A DNA stretch of 64,000 bases, taken from assembly GCF_948948975.1 (NCBI RefSeq), contig NZ_CARBVX010000001.1:99414-163413 (forward strand). The letters are read 5' to 3'. This stretch comes from an uncultured Lactobacillus sp. Its GTDB lineage: Bacteria > Bacillota > Bacilli > Lactobacillales > Lactobacillaceae. Numbering within the stretch: the stretch's first letter is position 1; each line of letters starts with the position of its first letter. Below are positions 37,159-46,492 of the stretch, in pieces. The notes under the pieces were generated by a model. That model ran no database searches and had not been told where the DNA came from. It saw only the letters and a program-made list of their open reading frames with translations. The translations under genes and the position numbers were made by a program.

Positions 37159-38499
37159 CTATTCATTTTTACCAAATTCTCGAAAAATTCGATTTCTTTC
37201 TTCAGCAGACATCGTTGTTTTTTTAGACTGATTTTTCTTCTCATACTTTGACCAGTCAGTTGTATTGCGGACAGTCTTCTTCTGAGTACGATAAGATAGA
37301 CGTTTGCGCTTATTCTTACGTTCCTTAAGATAAGCAATTGCTTCAGTTGGCGTAGTAATTCCCTTTTGAAGCCAATCATTGGCAATTCGATCTGCTAAAT
37401 TATTAGTCAAGACCGCATCATATTCAAAACAAGTATGAACTATTAGATTAATTAAAGGCGGTGTTAAACCCATCTGATCCTGCAAACGGTAAATAACTTT
37501 CTTTTCATTAGCAGTTACATAGCCGCCCTTTTTTTCTTTTAAATCATATAGGTAATCAGTGGGAGTTTTACTATCTACTGCTCGAATTAAATCTGCATCT
37601 GCTCTTGACAAGTTTCTAATTGTTTTATCGGCATCCTTAGGCTTTTGCTGCAACTGTTTTCTAACCATTTCCTTATTTCGATTAAGGCCAAAGTTTTCGT
37701 TAACAGCATTTTGAATTGCATACATGTTTAATTTATCTGTGCCTGCCGACATAGTAATTAAAGAAGTTTCCACAAATTCTTGTTCTGTTAAGTGATAAAA
37801 ATCAATAATTTGCTTGATTTCTACCTGATGCTTTAAAACTTCTTCTTTATCAATATGATAACTTGCAAATAGATCGACCAAAAAGCTCCAATCAATCTTC
37901 ACAGGCTCATTTCCTAGCTTTATTTTACCTTTATTATCTTTAGGAACTTCACTTGCTGCTTCTTTAACTTCGATAGGAGCGTCAATTGCACTCTCAGCAC
38001 TTAGATGAAATACGTCAAAAAATCCACTAGTAACCTCTTTGGCATCCTTTAATCCAATAAAAGTACGCGGCGTGAATTTTTTGACCAAGCGATTAAAAGT
38101 TACACTTCCTACTCGTTCAAGTAACAAACTAGACAACAGAAAGGTATGAAAAAATTCACCAGCTGAGGGAACCTTTTCCACTTCAAAAATTAACGTTTCT
38201 CCTAAAACAGGATTTGATCCTATAAAAGTCTTAATCAACCCTGTTGCTTCTAAATGATGTAGGGTGGAAAACAGATCTTCTAGTTTTAGATTTGTCTGAT
38301 CTTGAAGTTGATACAGAGTTTTATAATCTTTGGCAAACGGAACTTCATCAAACTCCTTAGTCAAAGTTATATACAATCCTACTCCTTGTATGCCTACAAG
38401 GGGTTCAAATAGAGTAGTTAAGACTCTTATATTTTCTTCACTAACAGCTACTTGATTAGCCACATAAAAAGGCTGTTTAGGATCAGCACTTTCAAACAC
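37159..38499 (-). CDS. dnaB: Replication initiation/membrane attachment protein DnaB
   Basis: 446 residues of the Firmicute DnaB type (not the helicase). DnaB/DnaD-like winged-helix parts lie at the N-terminus (QVAVSEENIRVLTTLFEPLV), and the C-terminal DnaD-like domain contains the region YVTANEKKVIYRLQDQMGLT and LADRIANDWLQKGITT. It acts with DnaD and DnaI in primosome loading. The start is GTG after AAGGAGTAGG. It is 7 bp before nrdR's stop in the operon. Confidence 0.92.
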   Translation of the reverse strand: MFESADPKQPFYVANQVAVSEENIRVLTTLFEPLVGIQGVGLYITLTKEFDEVPFAKDYKTLYQLQDQTNLKLEDLFSTLHHLEATGLIKTFIGSNPVLGETLIFEVEKVPSAGEFFHTFLLSSLLLERVGSVTFNRLVKKFTPRTFIGLKDAKEVTSGFFDVFHLSAESAIDAPIEVKEAASEVPKDNKGKIKLGNEPVKIDWSFLVDLFASYHIDKEEVLKHQVEIKQIIDFYHLTEQEFVETSLITMSAGTDKLNMYAIQNAVNENFGLNRNKEMVRKQLQQKPKDADKTIRNLSRADADLIRAVDSKTPTDYLYDLKEKKGGYVTANEKKVIYRLQDQMGLTPPLINLIVHTCFEYDAVLTNNLADRIANDWLQKGITTPTEAIAYLKERKNKRKRLSYRTQKKTVRNTTDWSKYEKKNQSKKTTMSAEERNRIFREFGKNE

Positions 38500-38506
38500 C
38501 GGCTAC

Positions 38507-38971
38507 CTACTCCTTATCATGCTTAGCCATCATATCTTCCATGGCTTCCATAAATCCTGAAACATCTTTAAATTGACGGTAAATACTTGCAAAGCGAATA
38601 TAAGCAACATCATCTAAATTTGCTAGCTCTTTCATCACTAGATTACCAATATCTTTAGATGAAATTTCATTAAGACCTTGCTTACGAATTTCATTTTCTA
38701 CATGGTCAACTAAAGCATCAAGTTGCTCACTTGAGATTGGTCTCTTTTGTGCGGCCATCATTACCCCATGTAAAATTTTATCGCGATTAAATGCTTCACG
38801 GGTTCCGTCATTTTTAACTACTAATAAAGGTGAACGTTCTACTCTTTCAAAAGTTGTAAAACGAAAACCACAATTTTCACATTCTCTACGTCTTCTAATT
38901 GCTCTATTTTCATCACTTGGACGAGAATCAATTACTCTTGAAGCATTTTTATGACAGTTTGGACATTCCAT
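38507..38971 (-). CDS. nrdR: Transcriptional repressor NrdR
   Basis: 154 residues: zinc ribbon (CPNCHKNASRVIDSR ... CENCGFRFTTFE, four Cys present) and ATP-cone (VVKNDGTREAFNRDKILHG). It represses ribonucleotide reductase genes in response to nucleotide state. It lies between coaE and dnaB in the usual order. Confidence 0.97.
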   Translation of the reverse strand: MECPNCHKNASRVIDSRPSDENRAIRRRRECENCGFRFTTFERVERSPLLVVKNDGTREAFNRDKILHGVMMAAQKRPISSEQLDALVDHVENEIRKQGLNEISSKDIGNLVMKELANLDDVAYIRFASIYRQFKDVSGFMEAMEDMMAKHDKE

Positions 38972-38975
38972 TTTT

Positions 38976-39572
38976 TTACCTGCCTATCTCTTGTAATAAA
39001 TCAGATAATTTTTTCTCTAAGTCATCTATTGTACCAGTATTAGCTACTACATAGGTAGCCCTTTTTTCTTTTTCACTTAACGGCATTTGATTATTTATTC
39101 TAGCTATAGCTTCTTTTTTAGTGAAGTTATTTCGCTTCATTAAACGTTCAATCTGTAATTCTGGTGTAATAGAAATAACTAAAACGCCATTACATAAACT
39201 TTCAAAACCAGATTCAAATAGTAAAGGCACATCAATTACAACTAATTTTTCTTGATTTGCACGATATCGTGCCATTTGTTGTTTAATTTCTTGATGGACA
39301 AGTGGATGTGTTAACTCATTAAGTTTTTTCAACTTAGCTTTATCGTTAAAAACTATTCCACCTAACTTACGACGATTAATCGTTTGATCATCATTAAGAA
39401 TATCAGTACCAAAATAATCTACTACTGCTTTGTAGCCATTTTGCCCAATTTCCATTATTTTATGAGCAATCAAGTCTGAATCAATAATTGGAATTTTTTT
39501 CTTTTTAAAAAATTCATCAGCTGTACTTTTACCACTAGCAATTCCACCAGTTAACCCTAAAAAATATGTCAT
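38976..39572 (-). CDS. coaE: Dephospho-CoA kinase
   Basis: 198 residues. P-loop GLTGGIASGKST at the N-terminus and the CoaE motifs LTHPLVH and VIDVPLLFESG. Last step of CoA synthesis. The ATG at 39572 overlaps the mutM stop (ATGA); an upstream in-frame start at 39590 has no better site. Confidence 0.97.
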   Translation of the reverse strand: MTYFLGLTGGIASGKSTADEFFKKKKIPIIDSDLIAHKIMEIGQNGYKAVVDYFGTDILNDDQTINRRKLGGIVFNDKAKLKKLNELTHPLVHQEIKQQMARYRANQEKLVVIDVPLLFESGFESLCNGVLVISITPELQIERLMKRNNFTKKEAIARINNQMPLSEKEKRATYVVANTGTIDDLEKKLSDLLQEIGR

Positions 39573-40399
39573 TTGTATAGCACCTGACAATGCGGACAGA
39601 AGGTAGTTCCGCGTCCATTTACTTTAATTTTCTCTAGAATAGTGCCGCAATTATTACACTCTTCACCCGCATGACCGTAAACCTGGAGCATATTTTGGTA
39701 ACCACCTATATCACCATTAGCATCCAAATAAGTATGTACCGTAGTACCACGCTCTTTAGTTGCAACAGTAATCGTATGATTTATATTGTGATATAAATCT
39801 ACTATTCTATCATTAGGAATTGAATTAGCACTGCTTAAAGGATGAATTTTACTCTGCCACAGCACTTCATCAACATAAATATTTCCTAAGCCGCAAACTA
39901 CGGTTTGATCTAAAAGAGTATTCTTAATATTTTTCTTCTTTCGACTTAGAGCATTAATAAAGTACTCCACACTAAACTCTTCAGTATTTGGCTCAGGGCC
40001 AAGGTGCCGAATTCCAGTTGTCTGCTTTTCTGTGCCGGTTTCTACTAGATGCATTCTTCCGAATTTACGTACATCAGCATAACGCAGAGCAGTTCCATCA
40101 GTAAAAACAAATTCCACATGCTCGTGCTTTCCTTTAGGCTGATCAGGAGTTACTAAATGATATTTTCCTTCCATTCGTAAGTGGGAAACCATAGTCAGGT
40201 CATCGTTAAATCTAAATAATAAATACTTACCATAACGATCAATTTTCAAAATTTTTTTATTCGTTAATTTTTCAACGAATTCATCGGGATCATTAACTAT
40301 AATTTTTGGATACCAAATAATAATTTTAGCAATTGTTTTTCCTTTAACTAGAGGAATTAGCGTTCTTCTAACTGTCTCTACCTCTGGCATTTCTGGCAT
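39569..40399 (-). CDS. mutM: Formamidopyrimidine-DNA glycosylase
   Basis: 276 residues. The N-terminus MPEMPEVETVRR gives the catalytic Pro2 and Glu3; VCGLGNIYVDEVLW, the helix-two-turn-helix, follows. The C-terminal zinc finger (CNNCGTILEKIKVNGRGTTF then CPHC) is complete. It removes 8-oxoguanine. It lies between polA and coaE. Confidence 0.97.
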   Translation of the reverse strand: MPEMPEVETVRRTLIPLVKGKTIAKIIIWYPKIIVNDPDEFVEKLTNKKILKIDRYGKYLLFRFNDDLTMVSHLRMEGKYHLVTPDQPKGKHEHVEFVFTDGTALRYADVRKFGRMHLVETGTEKQTTGIRHLGPEPNTEEFSVEYFINALSRKKKNIKNTLLDQTVVCGLGNIYVDEVLWQSKIHPLSSANSIPNDRIVDLYHNINHTITVATKERGTTVHTYLDANGDIGGYQNMLQVYGHAGEECNNCGTILEKIKVNGRGTTFCPHCQVLYK

Positions 40400-40418
40400 C
40401 GTCTCACCTACTTACTGT

Positions 40419-43079
40419 TTATTTTGCATCGTACCAATTATGTCCCCAGTTTGAATCGGCAATTAGTGGAACATCTAATTTGACAGCTGACTGCATAACT
40501 TCTGGAACAATTTTCTTAATTGTATCTAATTCATCTTTTGGCACATCAAAAATCAATTCATCGTGCACTTGTAAGACCATTTTAGTCTTTAAATGTAGTT
40601 CATCAAGTTTTTTCTGCATATTAATCATGGCAATCTTAATGATATCAGCTGCTGAGCCTTGAATTGGAGAATTAATTGCAGTTCTTTCTGCAAAACTTCT
40701 AACATTGAAATTCTTTGAATGAATATCTGGTAAATACCGTCTTCTATGCATAATTGTTTCTGCATAGCCATTCTCACGTGCTTTTTTAATTGCCTCATCC
40801 ATATAATTTTTAATTTGAGGATATTGCTCAAAGTAATTTTCAATGAAAGTCTTAGCCTGCTTACGACTAATACCTAAGTTTTTAGATAAGCCATAGTCTG
40901 AAATACCGTAAACAATACCAAAGTTAACAGCTTTAGCATGTCTACGCATTAATGGTGTTACTTCATCAGGTGAGTCCAAGTGGAATATTTTCATTGCGGT
41001 GTGGGCGTGAATATCATAGCCTGACTTAAATGCTTCTTGCATATGTTCATCCCCAGAAACATGAGCTAGCACTCTTAATTCAACTTGGGAATAATCACAA
41101 GAAAAAATATAGCCATCTTTTGTCGAAGGAACAAAAGCCTTTCTAATCTGTTTACCTTCCTCAGTTTTAGTTGGAATATTTTGTAAATTAGGATCAACCG
41201 AAGAAAGACGACCTGTTGTAGTTAAAGTCTGCAAGTAGCGTGTATGAATTCTTCCATCGGGTTGAATACAGTCAAGCAAGCCCTTAACGTAAGTATTTTG
41301 AATTTTAGCAATCTGGCGATAGTCCAATATTTCTGAAACAATTGGACTTTTCATTTTTAATTGCTCTAACACTTCAACAGATGTTGAGTAACCAGTCTTT
41401 GTTTTCTTAATTGGTGGTAAACCTAACTTTTCGAATAGAATATGACCTAACTGTTTAGGTGAATTCAAGTTAAATTCTTCGCCAGCTTGTTGATAAATTT
41501 TATGCTCTAATTCTTGTAATTTAACTGCAAAGTCGTTACCTAATTGATTCAAAACAGAGGCTTCAACTTTGATTCCAGTAATTTCCATCTTTGCCAGGAC
41601 AAGAGCCACTGGAATTTCAATTGTTTCATATAAATCATCTTGTTCATGATCTTTTAGTTTTTCAAGAAGTGGAGTTTTTAATTTCTCAATTACGGCAACT
41701 TTAGCTGCTAAATGTTCAAAGAATTCATTATCATCAGGTAAAGCTTGTTTTTTACCTTTTCCGTAAACTTCCAAATCAGTTTTCACAGAATAATCGTCAT
41801 ATAAATGGGCCACTTCTCCAAGATCATTCGAGTTGTTTTCATTATTAACTAAATATGAAGCAAGAAGCATATCATAATCTAGACCTTCTGCCTTGATATC
41901 TAGTCGATGTAAACCTACATACGTTCTTTTAATGTCAAAAACATTCTTCTTGATAGTCTTATCTTCTAGCATTTGACGAAGGGGATTTTCTTGCAACAAA
42001 ACTGGATCTTTAGATACATAAATCTTATTGCCAACTTTTAAAGAAAAGCCTTCAATTGGAGCTAAATGATAATTACCACCTAACATTGCTAAATAAAAAG
42101 TTACTTCTTTTTCACTAATTTTATCTAGTTCAACGATATTTTCCTTGGTTAATTCTAGATACTCATACTTTTCCATTTCTGATGTATTACTAGTTGTACC
42201 ATTAATATCTAACTCAGCTAAAAATTTCTTAAATCCTAAACGCTCATATAAATTACGTAAATCGTCAATATTTGGTTCTTGTAATTTAGTATCAGCTAGA
42301 GTTACTTCCACTGGCGAATCACGATCAATAGTAGCTAATTTTTTTGCTAAAAAGGCCTTATCTTTATCATTAATTAAGTTCTCTTTTAGCTTAGACTTTT
42401 TCATTTCGTCTACATGTTCATAAAGTTCTTCAATAGAACCATATTTTTGAATTAGACGAGAAGCAGTTTTTGGGCCGACCTTAGTTACACCAGGATAATT
42501 ATCTGAACTATCCCCCATCAAAGCTTTCATGTCAATGAATTCAGTTGGGGTAACACCGTTAACCTCTTTCATATGGGCTGGAGTATAAGCTTCCGTATCG
42601 CCAACTCCGTTTTTAGTAATTAAGACTGTGGTTTTATCAGATGCAAGCTGAGTTAGATCCCTATCTCCAGTTACAATATCAACTGTATATCCAGCGTCTT
42701 CTCCCATCTTAGAAAGTGTCCCAATAATATCATCAGCTTCATAATTCTTTAGCTCATAACTCTTTATTCCAAGATCTTTAAGCATTTCACGAATTACAGG
42801 AAGTTGCTCTGACAATTCACTTGGCGTTTTTTGGCGACCACCTTTATAATCTTGATACATCTCAGTTCTAAAAGTAACTTTTCCTGCATCAAAAGCAACT
42901 AATACATTAGTTGGATTAATCTGCTTCATGATTGCATCAAGCATATTTTTAAAAGTAAAAATTGCATTTGTATGCAAACCATCTGGACTAGTAAAACGAT
43001 CAAGCTGACGGTATAAAGCATAAAAGGCACGAAAGGCCACAGAGTTGCCGTCAATTAAAAGTAATTTCTTTTGTGCCAT
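40419..43079 (-). CDS. polA: DNA polymerase I
   Basis: 886 residues from the ATG at 43079, which follows AAGGAGAAAAAT; the in-frame upstream start at 43109 lies before that site. Domains: 5' nuclease (about 1-290, MALMGDSSDNYPGVTKVG), a 3'-5' exonuclease-like fold and the polymerase (RRHAKAVNFGIVYGISDYGL, VLQVHDEL). The acidic exonuclease residues (DxE at the fold start) are absent: VTFYLAMLGG. Proofreading is therefore unlikely, as in B. subtilis PolA. It heads the polA-mutM-coaE-nrdR-dnaB-dnaI operon. Confidence 0.97.
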   Translation of the reverse strand: MAQKKLLLIDGNSVAFRAFYALYRQLDRFTSPDGLHTNAIFTFKNMLDAIMKQINPTNVLVAFDAGKVTFRTEMYQDYKGGRQKTPSELSEQLPVIREMLKDLGIKSYELKNYEADDIIGTLSKMGEDAGYTVDIVTGDRDLTQLASDKTTVLITKNGVGDTEAYTPAHMKEVNGVTPTEFIDMKALMGDSSDNYPGVTKVGPKTASRLIQKYGSIEELYEHVDEMKKSKLKENLINDKDKAFLAKKLATIDRDSPVEVTLADTKLQEPNIDDLRNLYERLGFKKFLAELDINGTTSNTSEMEKYEYLELTKENIVELDKISEKEVTFYLAMLGGNYHLAPIEGFSLKVGNKIYVSKDPVLLQENPLRQMLEDKTIKKNVFDIKRTYVGLHRLDIKAEGLDYDMLLASYLVNNENNSNDLGEVAHLYDDYSVKTDLEVYGKGKKQALPDDNEFFEHLAAKVAVIEKLKTPLLEKLKDHEQDDLYETIEIPVALVLAKMEITGIKVEASVLNQLGNDFAVKLQELEHKIYQQAGEEFNLNSPKQLGHILFEKLGLPPIKKTKTGYSTSVEVLEQLKMKSPIVSEILDYRQIAKIQNTYVKGLLDCIQPDGRIHTRYLQTLTTTGRLSSVDPNLQNIPTKTEEGKQIRKAFVPSTKDGYIFSCDYSQVELRVLAHVSGDEHMQEAFKSGYDIHAHTAMKIFHLDSPDEVTPLMRRHAKAVNFGIVYGISDYGLSKNLGISRKQAKTFIENYFEQYPQIKNYMDEAIKKARENGYAETIMHRRRYLPDIHSKNFNVRSFAERTAINSPIQGSAADIIKIAMINMQKKLDELHLKTKMVLQVHDELIFDVPKDELDTIKKIVPEVMQSAVKLDVPLIADSNWGHNWYDAK

Positions 43080-43097
43080 ATTTTTCTCCTTAGATAA

Positions 43098-43139
43098 AAA
43101 AACTGTCAAATTAGTCTCTTAACTATTTTAACAGTTTTT
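43098..43139 (-). other. Hairpin upstream of polA
   Basis: A perfect 9-bp stem, AAAAACTGT / ACAGTTTTT, with a 24-base loop, ending ten bases before the polA ribosome site and followed on minus by T-run. It may be a terminator of an earlier gene or a leader structure of polA. Confidence 0.4.
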
Positions 43140-43204
43140 CTTCTATGATTTAATTATCTACTTTGCTTTAGTTTGCTCTCAGATTAATTCTTTACCACTA
43201 TAAA

Positions 43205-43347
43205 GAAAAAAGGAATCGCATCTCTGCTATAATGTGATTCCTATGATAAATGCTTAAGTAAAAAATAATTATTAGGGGAATATTTTTACTTAGATTCTAC
43301 TTTTTTCGTGAAAATAGTTACTTTTTGTTGATAATCATCTATCAACA
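43205..43347. other. Cluster of inverted repeats in the polA/deoC gap
   Basis: Three dyads follow one another: GGAATCGCAT / ATGTGATTCC (43212-43241, T-run on minus), AAGTAAAAA / TTTTTACTT (about 43256-43292) and the perfect 22-bp TGTTGATA-N6-TATCAACA (43326-43347). The first looks like a minus-strand terminator with no gene left before it. The last is a good operator candidate for the gntR remnant. No intact gene lies in 43140-43355. Confidence 0.5.
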
Positions 43348-43355
43348 AATTTAAA

Positions 43356-43807
43356 AATGGCGCTAATGAAATTGACTATGTAATTAATATTACTGAATTA
43401 AAAATAAAAATTATGCTTATATTAAAGAAGAAATGAAGCAAATGGTTGATATTTGTCACAAATATCATGTGCCATGTAAAGTAATTTTTGAAAATTGTTA
43501 CCTAACCAAAGAAGAAATCAAAAAATTGGCAGAAATTGCGAAAGAAATTAAACCTGCTTTTATTAAAACTTCTACAGGTTTTGGTCCATCTGGTGCAAAG
43601 GTTGAAGATGTAAAATTGATGAAGTCAATCGTTGGGGATGACGTAAAAGTTAAGGCAGCCGGTGGCATTAGTAGCAGTGACGATTTTTTAGCAATGGTAA
43701 GAGCTGGAGCAGACCGGATTGGTTGTAGTGCAGGTGTTAAAATAATTGAGGCCCTAAAACAACGCATGCAAGATGACGACGTAAGTACAATTGAGATTAA
43801 TAGATAA
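43356..43807 (+). pseudogene. Deoxyribose-phosphate aldolase remnant
   Basis: C-terminal two thirds of Deo[17 protein letters not shown] from 43356, a frame change near 43400, then an open frame to 43807 with the Schiff-base lysine motif [13 protein letters not shown] and VKAAGGI. The N-terminal part (about 80 residues) is gone. The enzyme that splits deoxyribose 5-phosphate would be inactive or unstable. The stop overlaps the ATG of the gntR remnant (TAATG), so they once formed an operon. Confidence 0.88.
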
Positions 43808-44519
43808 TGAGTGAAGCAAAATATAAAAAATTGAAACTATTTTAAAAGAAAGAATTATTAACCACACCTACCCACTCAATACACTATTACCTAAAGAAAT
43901 TGAGCTAGCTAAAGAATTCAAAACGAGCCGCCCTACAGTAAACCATGCAATTCATAATCTCGTTCAACAAGGTTTCTTAGAGCAGCGAAAAAGATTAGGA
44001 ACAATCGTAAAGAGAAATAAGATTCAACAGGAGTTTATTCAGGTAATTCAAAGTTACAATCAAGAGATGGATGCTAAGGGATTAAAAGCAAAAACTAAAG
44101 TGCTCTCTTCTAAAGAAATTGCCCTACTTTAGAAGTACAAACAGCCCTGAAGCTGTCTCCTTCAGAAACAGTCTTTAAATTAGACAGACTTAGGTATGCT
44201 GATGATACACCAGTTGTTAGATTCACAACTTATATTCCTACTCATCTTGCTCCTGATTTAATTAAAATAGATTTCAATCACGCATCCTTATATGACGAAT
44301 TAAAACAGAGAAATTTGTCTGTCACTCATGTTACAAGAAGGTTGGAAGTAAAAAAGGCCTCACCATCTATTTCGCAAACCTTAAAAATTGCAGAAAATGA
44401 TCCTGTTTTTTTTATTTTCATAGTTATGGATATGCAAAAAAGGGCAAAAAATAGAATACTCAATTGCCACTTACCGTGGAGATTTAAACTCGTTTATTAT
44501 TGATCTTAATATTAAATAA
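43807..44519 (+). pseudogene. GntR/HutC family regulator with several frameshifts
   Basis: Stitched across frames it reads as an intact GntR-UTRA protein: MSEAKYKK, then KIETILKERI and the winged helix TSRPTVNHAIHNLVQQGFLE. The UTRA domain follows (LSPSETVFKLDRLRYADDTP, SLYDELKQRNLSVT), ending DLNIK. Frame breaks occur near 43833, 44130, 44405 and 44450, mostly in A or T runs. It probably once regulated deoC. No functional product is expected. Confidence 0.85.
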
Positions 44520-44572
44520 AAAGGGTTGATTAGATCTTTTACTTTACTGCAAAAGTCTAATCAATCCTTTTA
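44518..44572. terminator. Terminator between gntR remnant and murC
   Basis: AAGGGTTGATTAGA pairs with TCTAATCAATCCTT around a 21-base loop, with A/T flanks, between convergent units. Confidence 0.8.
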
Positions 44573-44592
44573 TCATATTTCAAAATATTTAA

Positions 44593-45906
44593 TTAAAGTA
44601 GCTTTTCATAAGCATCTTCATATTTAGGAATATCACCAGCACCCATAAATACTACAACTGCATTTTTATGCTTAGTTAAATCAGCAATATTGTCTAAATC
44701 AATTACTTCTGAACCAGGAATATTATTTACCAAATCTTCACTTGAAATATCTCCGTTTGCTTCACGAGCAGATGCATAGATAGGAGTAACATATGCCTTA
44801 TCTACATCACGCAAAATTTCTTCAAAGTCTTTTTGATATTTCTTAGTTCTTGAGAAAGTGTGTGGTTGGAATACAACTACTAATTCTTTATCTGGGAATT
44901 TTTGACGAGCAGCTTGAATAGTTGCACGCATTTCTGTTGGGTGGTGAGCATAATCATCAATTACTGAAACATCCCCAAAATCTTTTTCGGCAAAACGTCT
45001 TTTTGCACCCTTGAAAGTAAGTAGACCTTCCTTAATATCATCCATTGGAACTTTTTCAGTATAAGCAACTGCAATTACAGCAGTAGTGTTTAAAATACTG
45101 TGATCACCAAATAAGTGAATTTCAAAACGGCCAAGGTCTTTTCCATGTGCTAAAACATTAAATTTAGAGCCAGTAGTTGTCTTTTCAATATTAACTGCTT
45201 GAAAATCATCAGTGTCCTTGAAGCCATAAGTATACTTAGGAATATCAGTCTTTAAGCTTTGCAAGCGCTTGTCATCTCCCCAGACAAAGAGAGCCTTCTT
45301 AGTTTGATCAGCAGCAGTTTGGAAAGCACTAGTGTAATCATCTTGATCCTTAAAGTAATCAGGGTGATCAAAGTCAATGTTAGTCATAATTTGGTAATCT
45401 GGATGATATGCCAAGAAGTGACGACGATATTCATCAGCCTCATAAACAAAGAAACGTGAATCTTCTACTCCTTTACCACGGCCATCACCAATTAAATAGG
45501 AAGTAGGAGCTACTTCACCTAAAACGTGAGCTAAAAGACTGGTAGTTGAGGTTTTACCGTGAGTACCGGATACACCAATTGAAGTGTGCATCTGCACAAT
45601 TTCTTCAACAGTATCAGGATAGCTTTGCCATTCAACATTTTTGTCTAAACATTCTGCTACTTCCGGATTGTCTTGTTTAAAAGCATTCCCCTTAACAATT
45701 ACTTGTTCTGCATTGCTCTTAATATTTGCTGGATCAAAGTTTTTCACTTTAATGCCAGCTTTTTCAAGAGGTACTTGAGTAAAAGTATATTTTTCAATAT
45801 CTGAACCTGCAACATTATAACCTAGGTCATGCAAAACTAGAGCTAGGGATGCCATACCAGTTCCTTTAATACCAATGAACCAAATTTGTTTATTTTTGTC
45901 TAACAT
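44593..45906 (-). CDS. murC: UDP-N-acetylmuramate--L-alanine ligase
   Basis: 437 residues. N-terminal Rossmann (FIGIKGTGMASLALVL), central ATPase with GTHGKTSTTSL near 115, and C-terminal ligase domain (DYAHHPTEMRATI, VVFQPHTFSRT). It adds L-alanine to UDP-MurNAc, the first peptide step of the wall precursor. It stands as a one-gene unit. Confidence 0.98.
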   Translation of the reverse strand: MLDKNKQIWFIGIKGTGMASLALVLHDLGYNVAGSDIEKYTFTQVPLEKAGIKVKNFDPANIKSNAEQVIVKGNAFKQDNPEVAECLDKNVEWQSYPDTVEEIVQMHTSIGVSGTHGKTSTTSLLAHVLGEVAPTSYLIGDGRGKGVEDSRFFVYEADEYRRHFLAYHPDYQIMTNIDFDHPDYFKDQDDYTSAFQTAADQTKKALFVWGDDKRLQSLKTDIPKYTYGFKDTDDFQAVNIEKTTTGSKFNVLAHGKDLGRFEIHLFGDHSILNTTAVIAVAYTEKVPMDDIKEGLLTFKGAKRRFAEKDFGDVSVIDDYAHHPTEMRATIQAARQKFPDKELVVVFQPHTFSRTKKYQKDFEEILRDVDKAYVTPIYASAREANGDISSEDLVNNIPGSEVIDLDNIADLTKHKNAVVVFMGAGDIPKYEDAYEKLL

Positions 45907-45966
45907 ATTATTAATATCTCCATAGTTTATGCCAAAATATTCGCTTTAATTCTACCATTTTTGGCA

Positions 45967-45998
45967 CAAAAAAAGAACATAACACAACGTTATGTTCC
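45967..45998 (-). terminator. Terminator upstream of murC
   Basis: A perfect 9-bp stem (GAACATAAC / GTTATGTTC), ACAAC loop and seven T on the minus strand. It ends a transcript that comes from upstream, possibly that of the 51-codon ORF. Confidence 0.8.
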
Positions 45999-46124
45999 AA
46001 TTAGAAAGTAGTTAGTTCATCCTTACTCCCTACTTTCTTTATATTTATTATTTTACAATAAATTATTTATAGGACCCTAAAATATTTAAATAGTTTTAGA
46101 TCATCATCCGTGCCATCATCTGTC

Positions 46125-46280
46125 TTACGTAGGAAATAGGTCAAAATGATAATCATTAAAAAAACTTCTTATATCCTTTACACTTGGTTGATAAGGGAGC
46201 CTATACCCCCCCCCAGAATTTCTGGAGGATCTAATAACAGCTTGTACGTACTGCACTTCATAATTATTATTTTTTTCCAT
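46125..46280 (-). CDS. 51-codon ORF with an in-frame nine-G tract
   Basis: From ATG at 46280: MEKNNNYEVQYVQAVIRSSR, then NSGGGYRLPYQPSV and on to FDLFPT. The three glycines come from a pure nine-base G run (C9 on plus, 46206-46214). With eight or ten G the frame closes within about ten codons. After the stop a +1 frame stays open for about 28 codons (TDDGTDDDLKLFKYF) to 46067, so a longer ancestral gene is possible. The ribosome site is weak (AGATAGAAAG). Family not recognised. Confidence 0.4.
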   Translation of the reverse strand: MEKNNNYEVQYVQAVIRSSRNSGGGYRLPYQPSVKDIRSFFNDYHFDLFPT

Positions 46281-46492
46281 CACTTTCTATCTCACTGTAT
46301 ATACTAAAATAAAAAACATCATTCTTACATTTTTACTATATCACTTATCGTGATTAAACAACATAATAAAGATAGATATTATTCATAATTTTCTGTTTAT
46401 AGGTTAATAGCTTCAATGTATTAACACAATAGATAATTCTTTTTCTGTTATATGGCTTATCAAAAGAAGTTTAAAATTATACCAGTTTAACT
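46281..46492. other. A+T-rich gap, no gene seen
   Basis: 212 bases with no ORF above noise. It holds a short TCAC-N5-GTGA dyad and a TAGTATATAC that could be an extended -10 for the 51-codon ORF. Confidence 0.3.

Noticed and set aside
43433..43807. Intact short aldolase gene
   Set aside because: The homologous sequence continues upstream in another frame, and the N-terminal third is missing; this ATG is internal.
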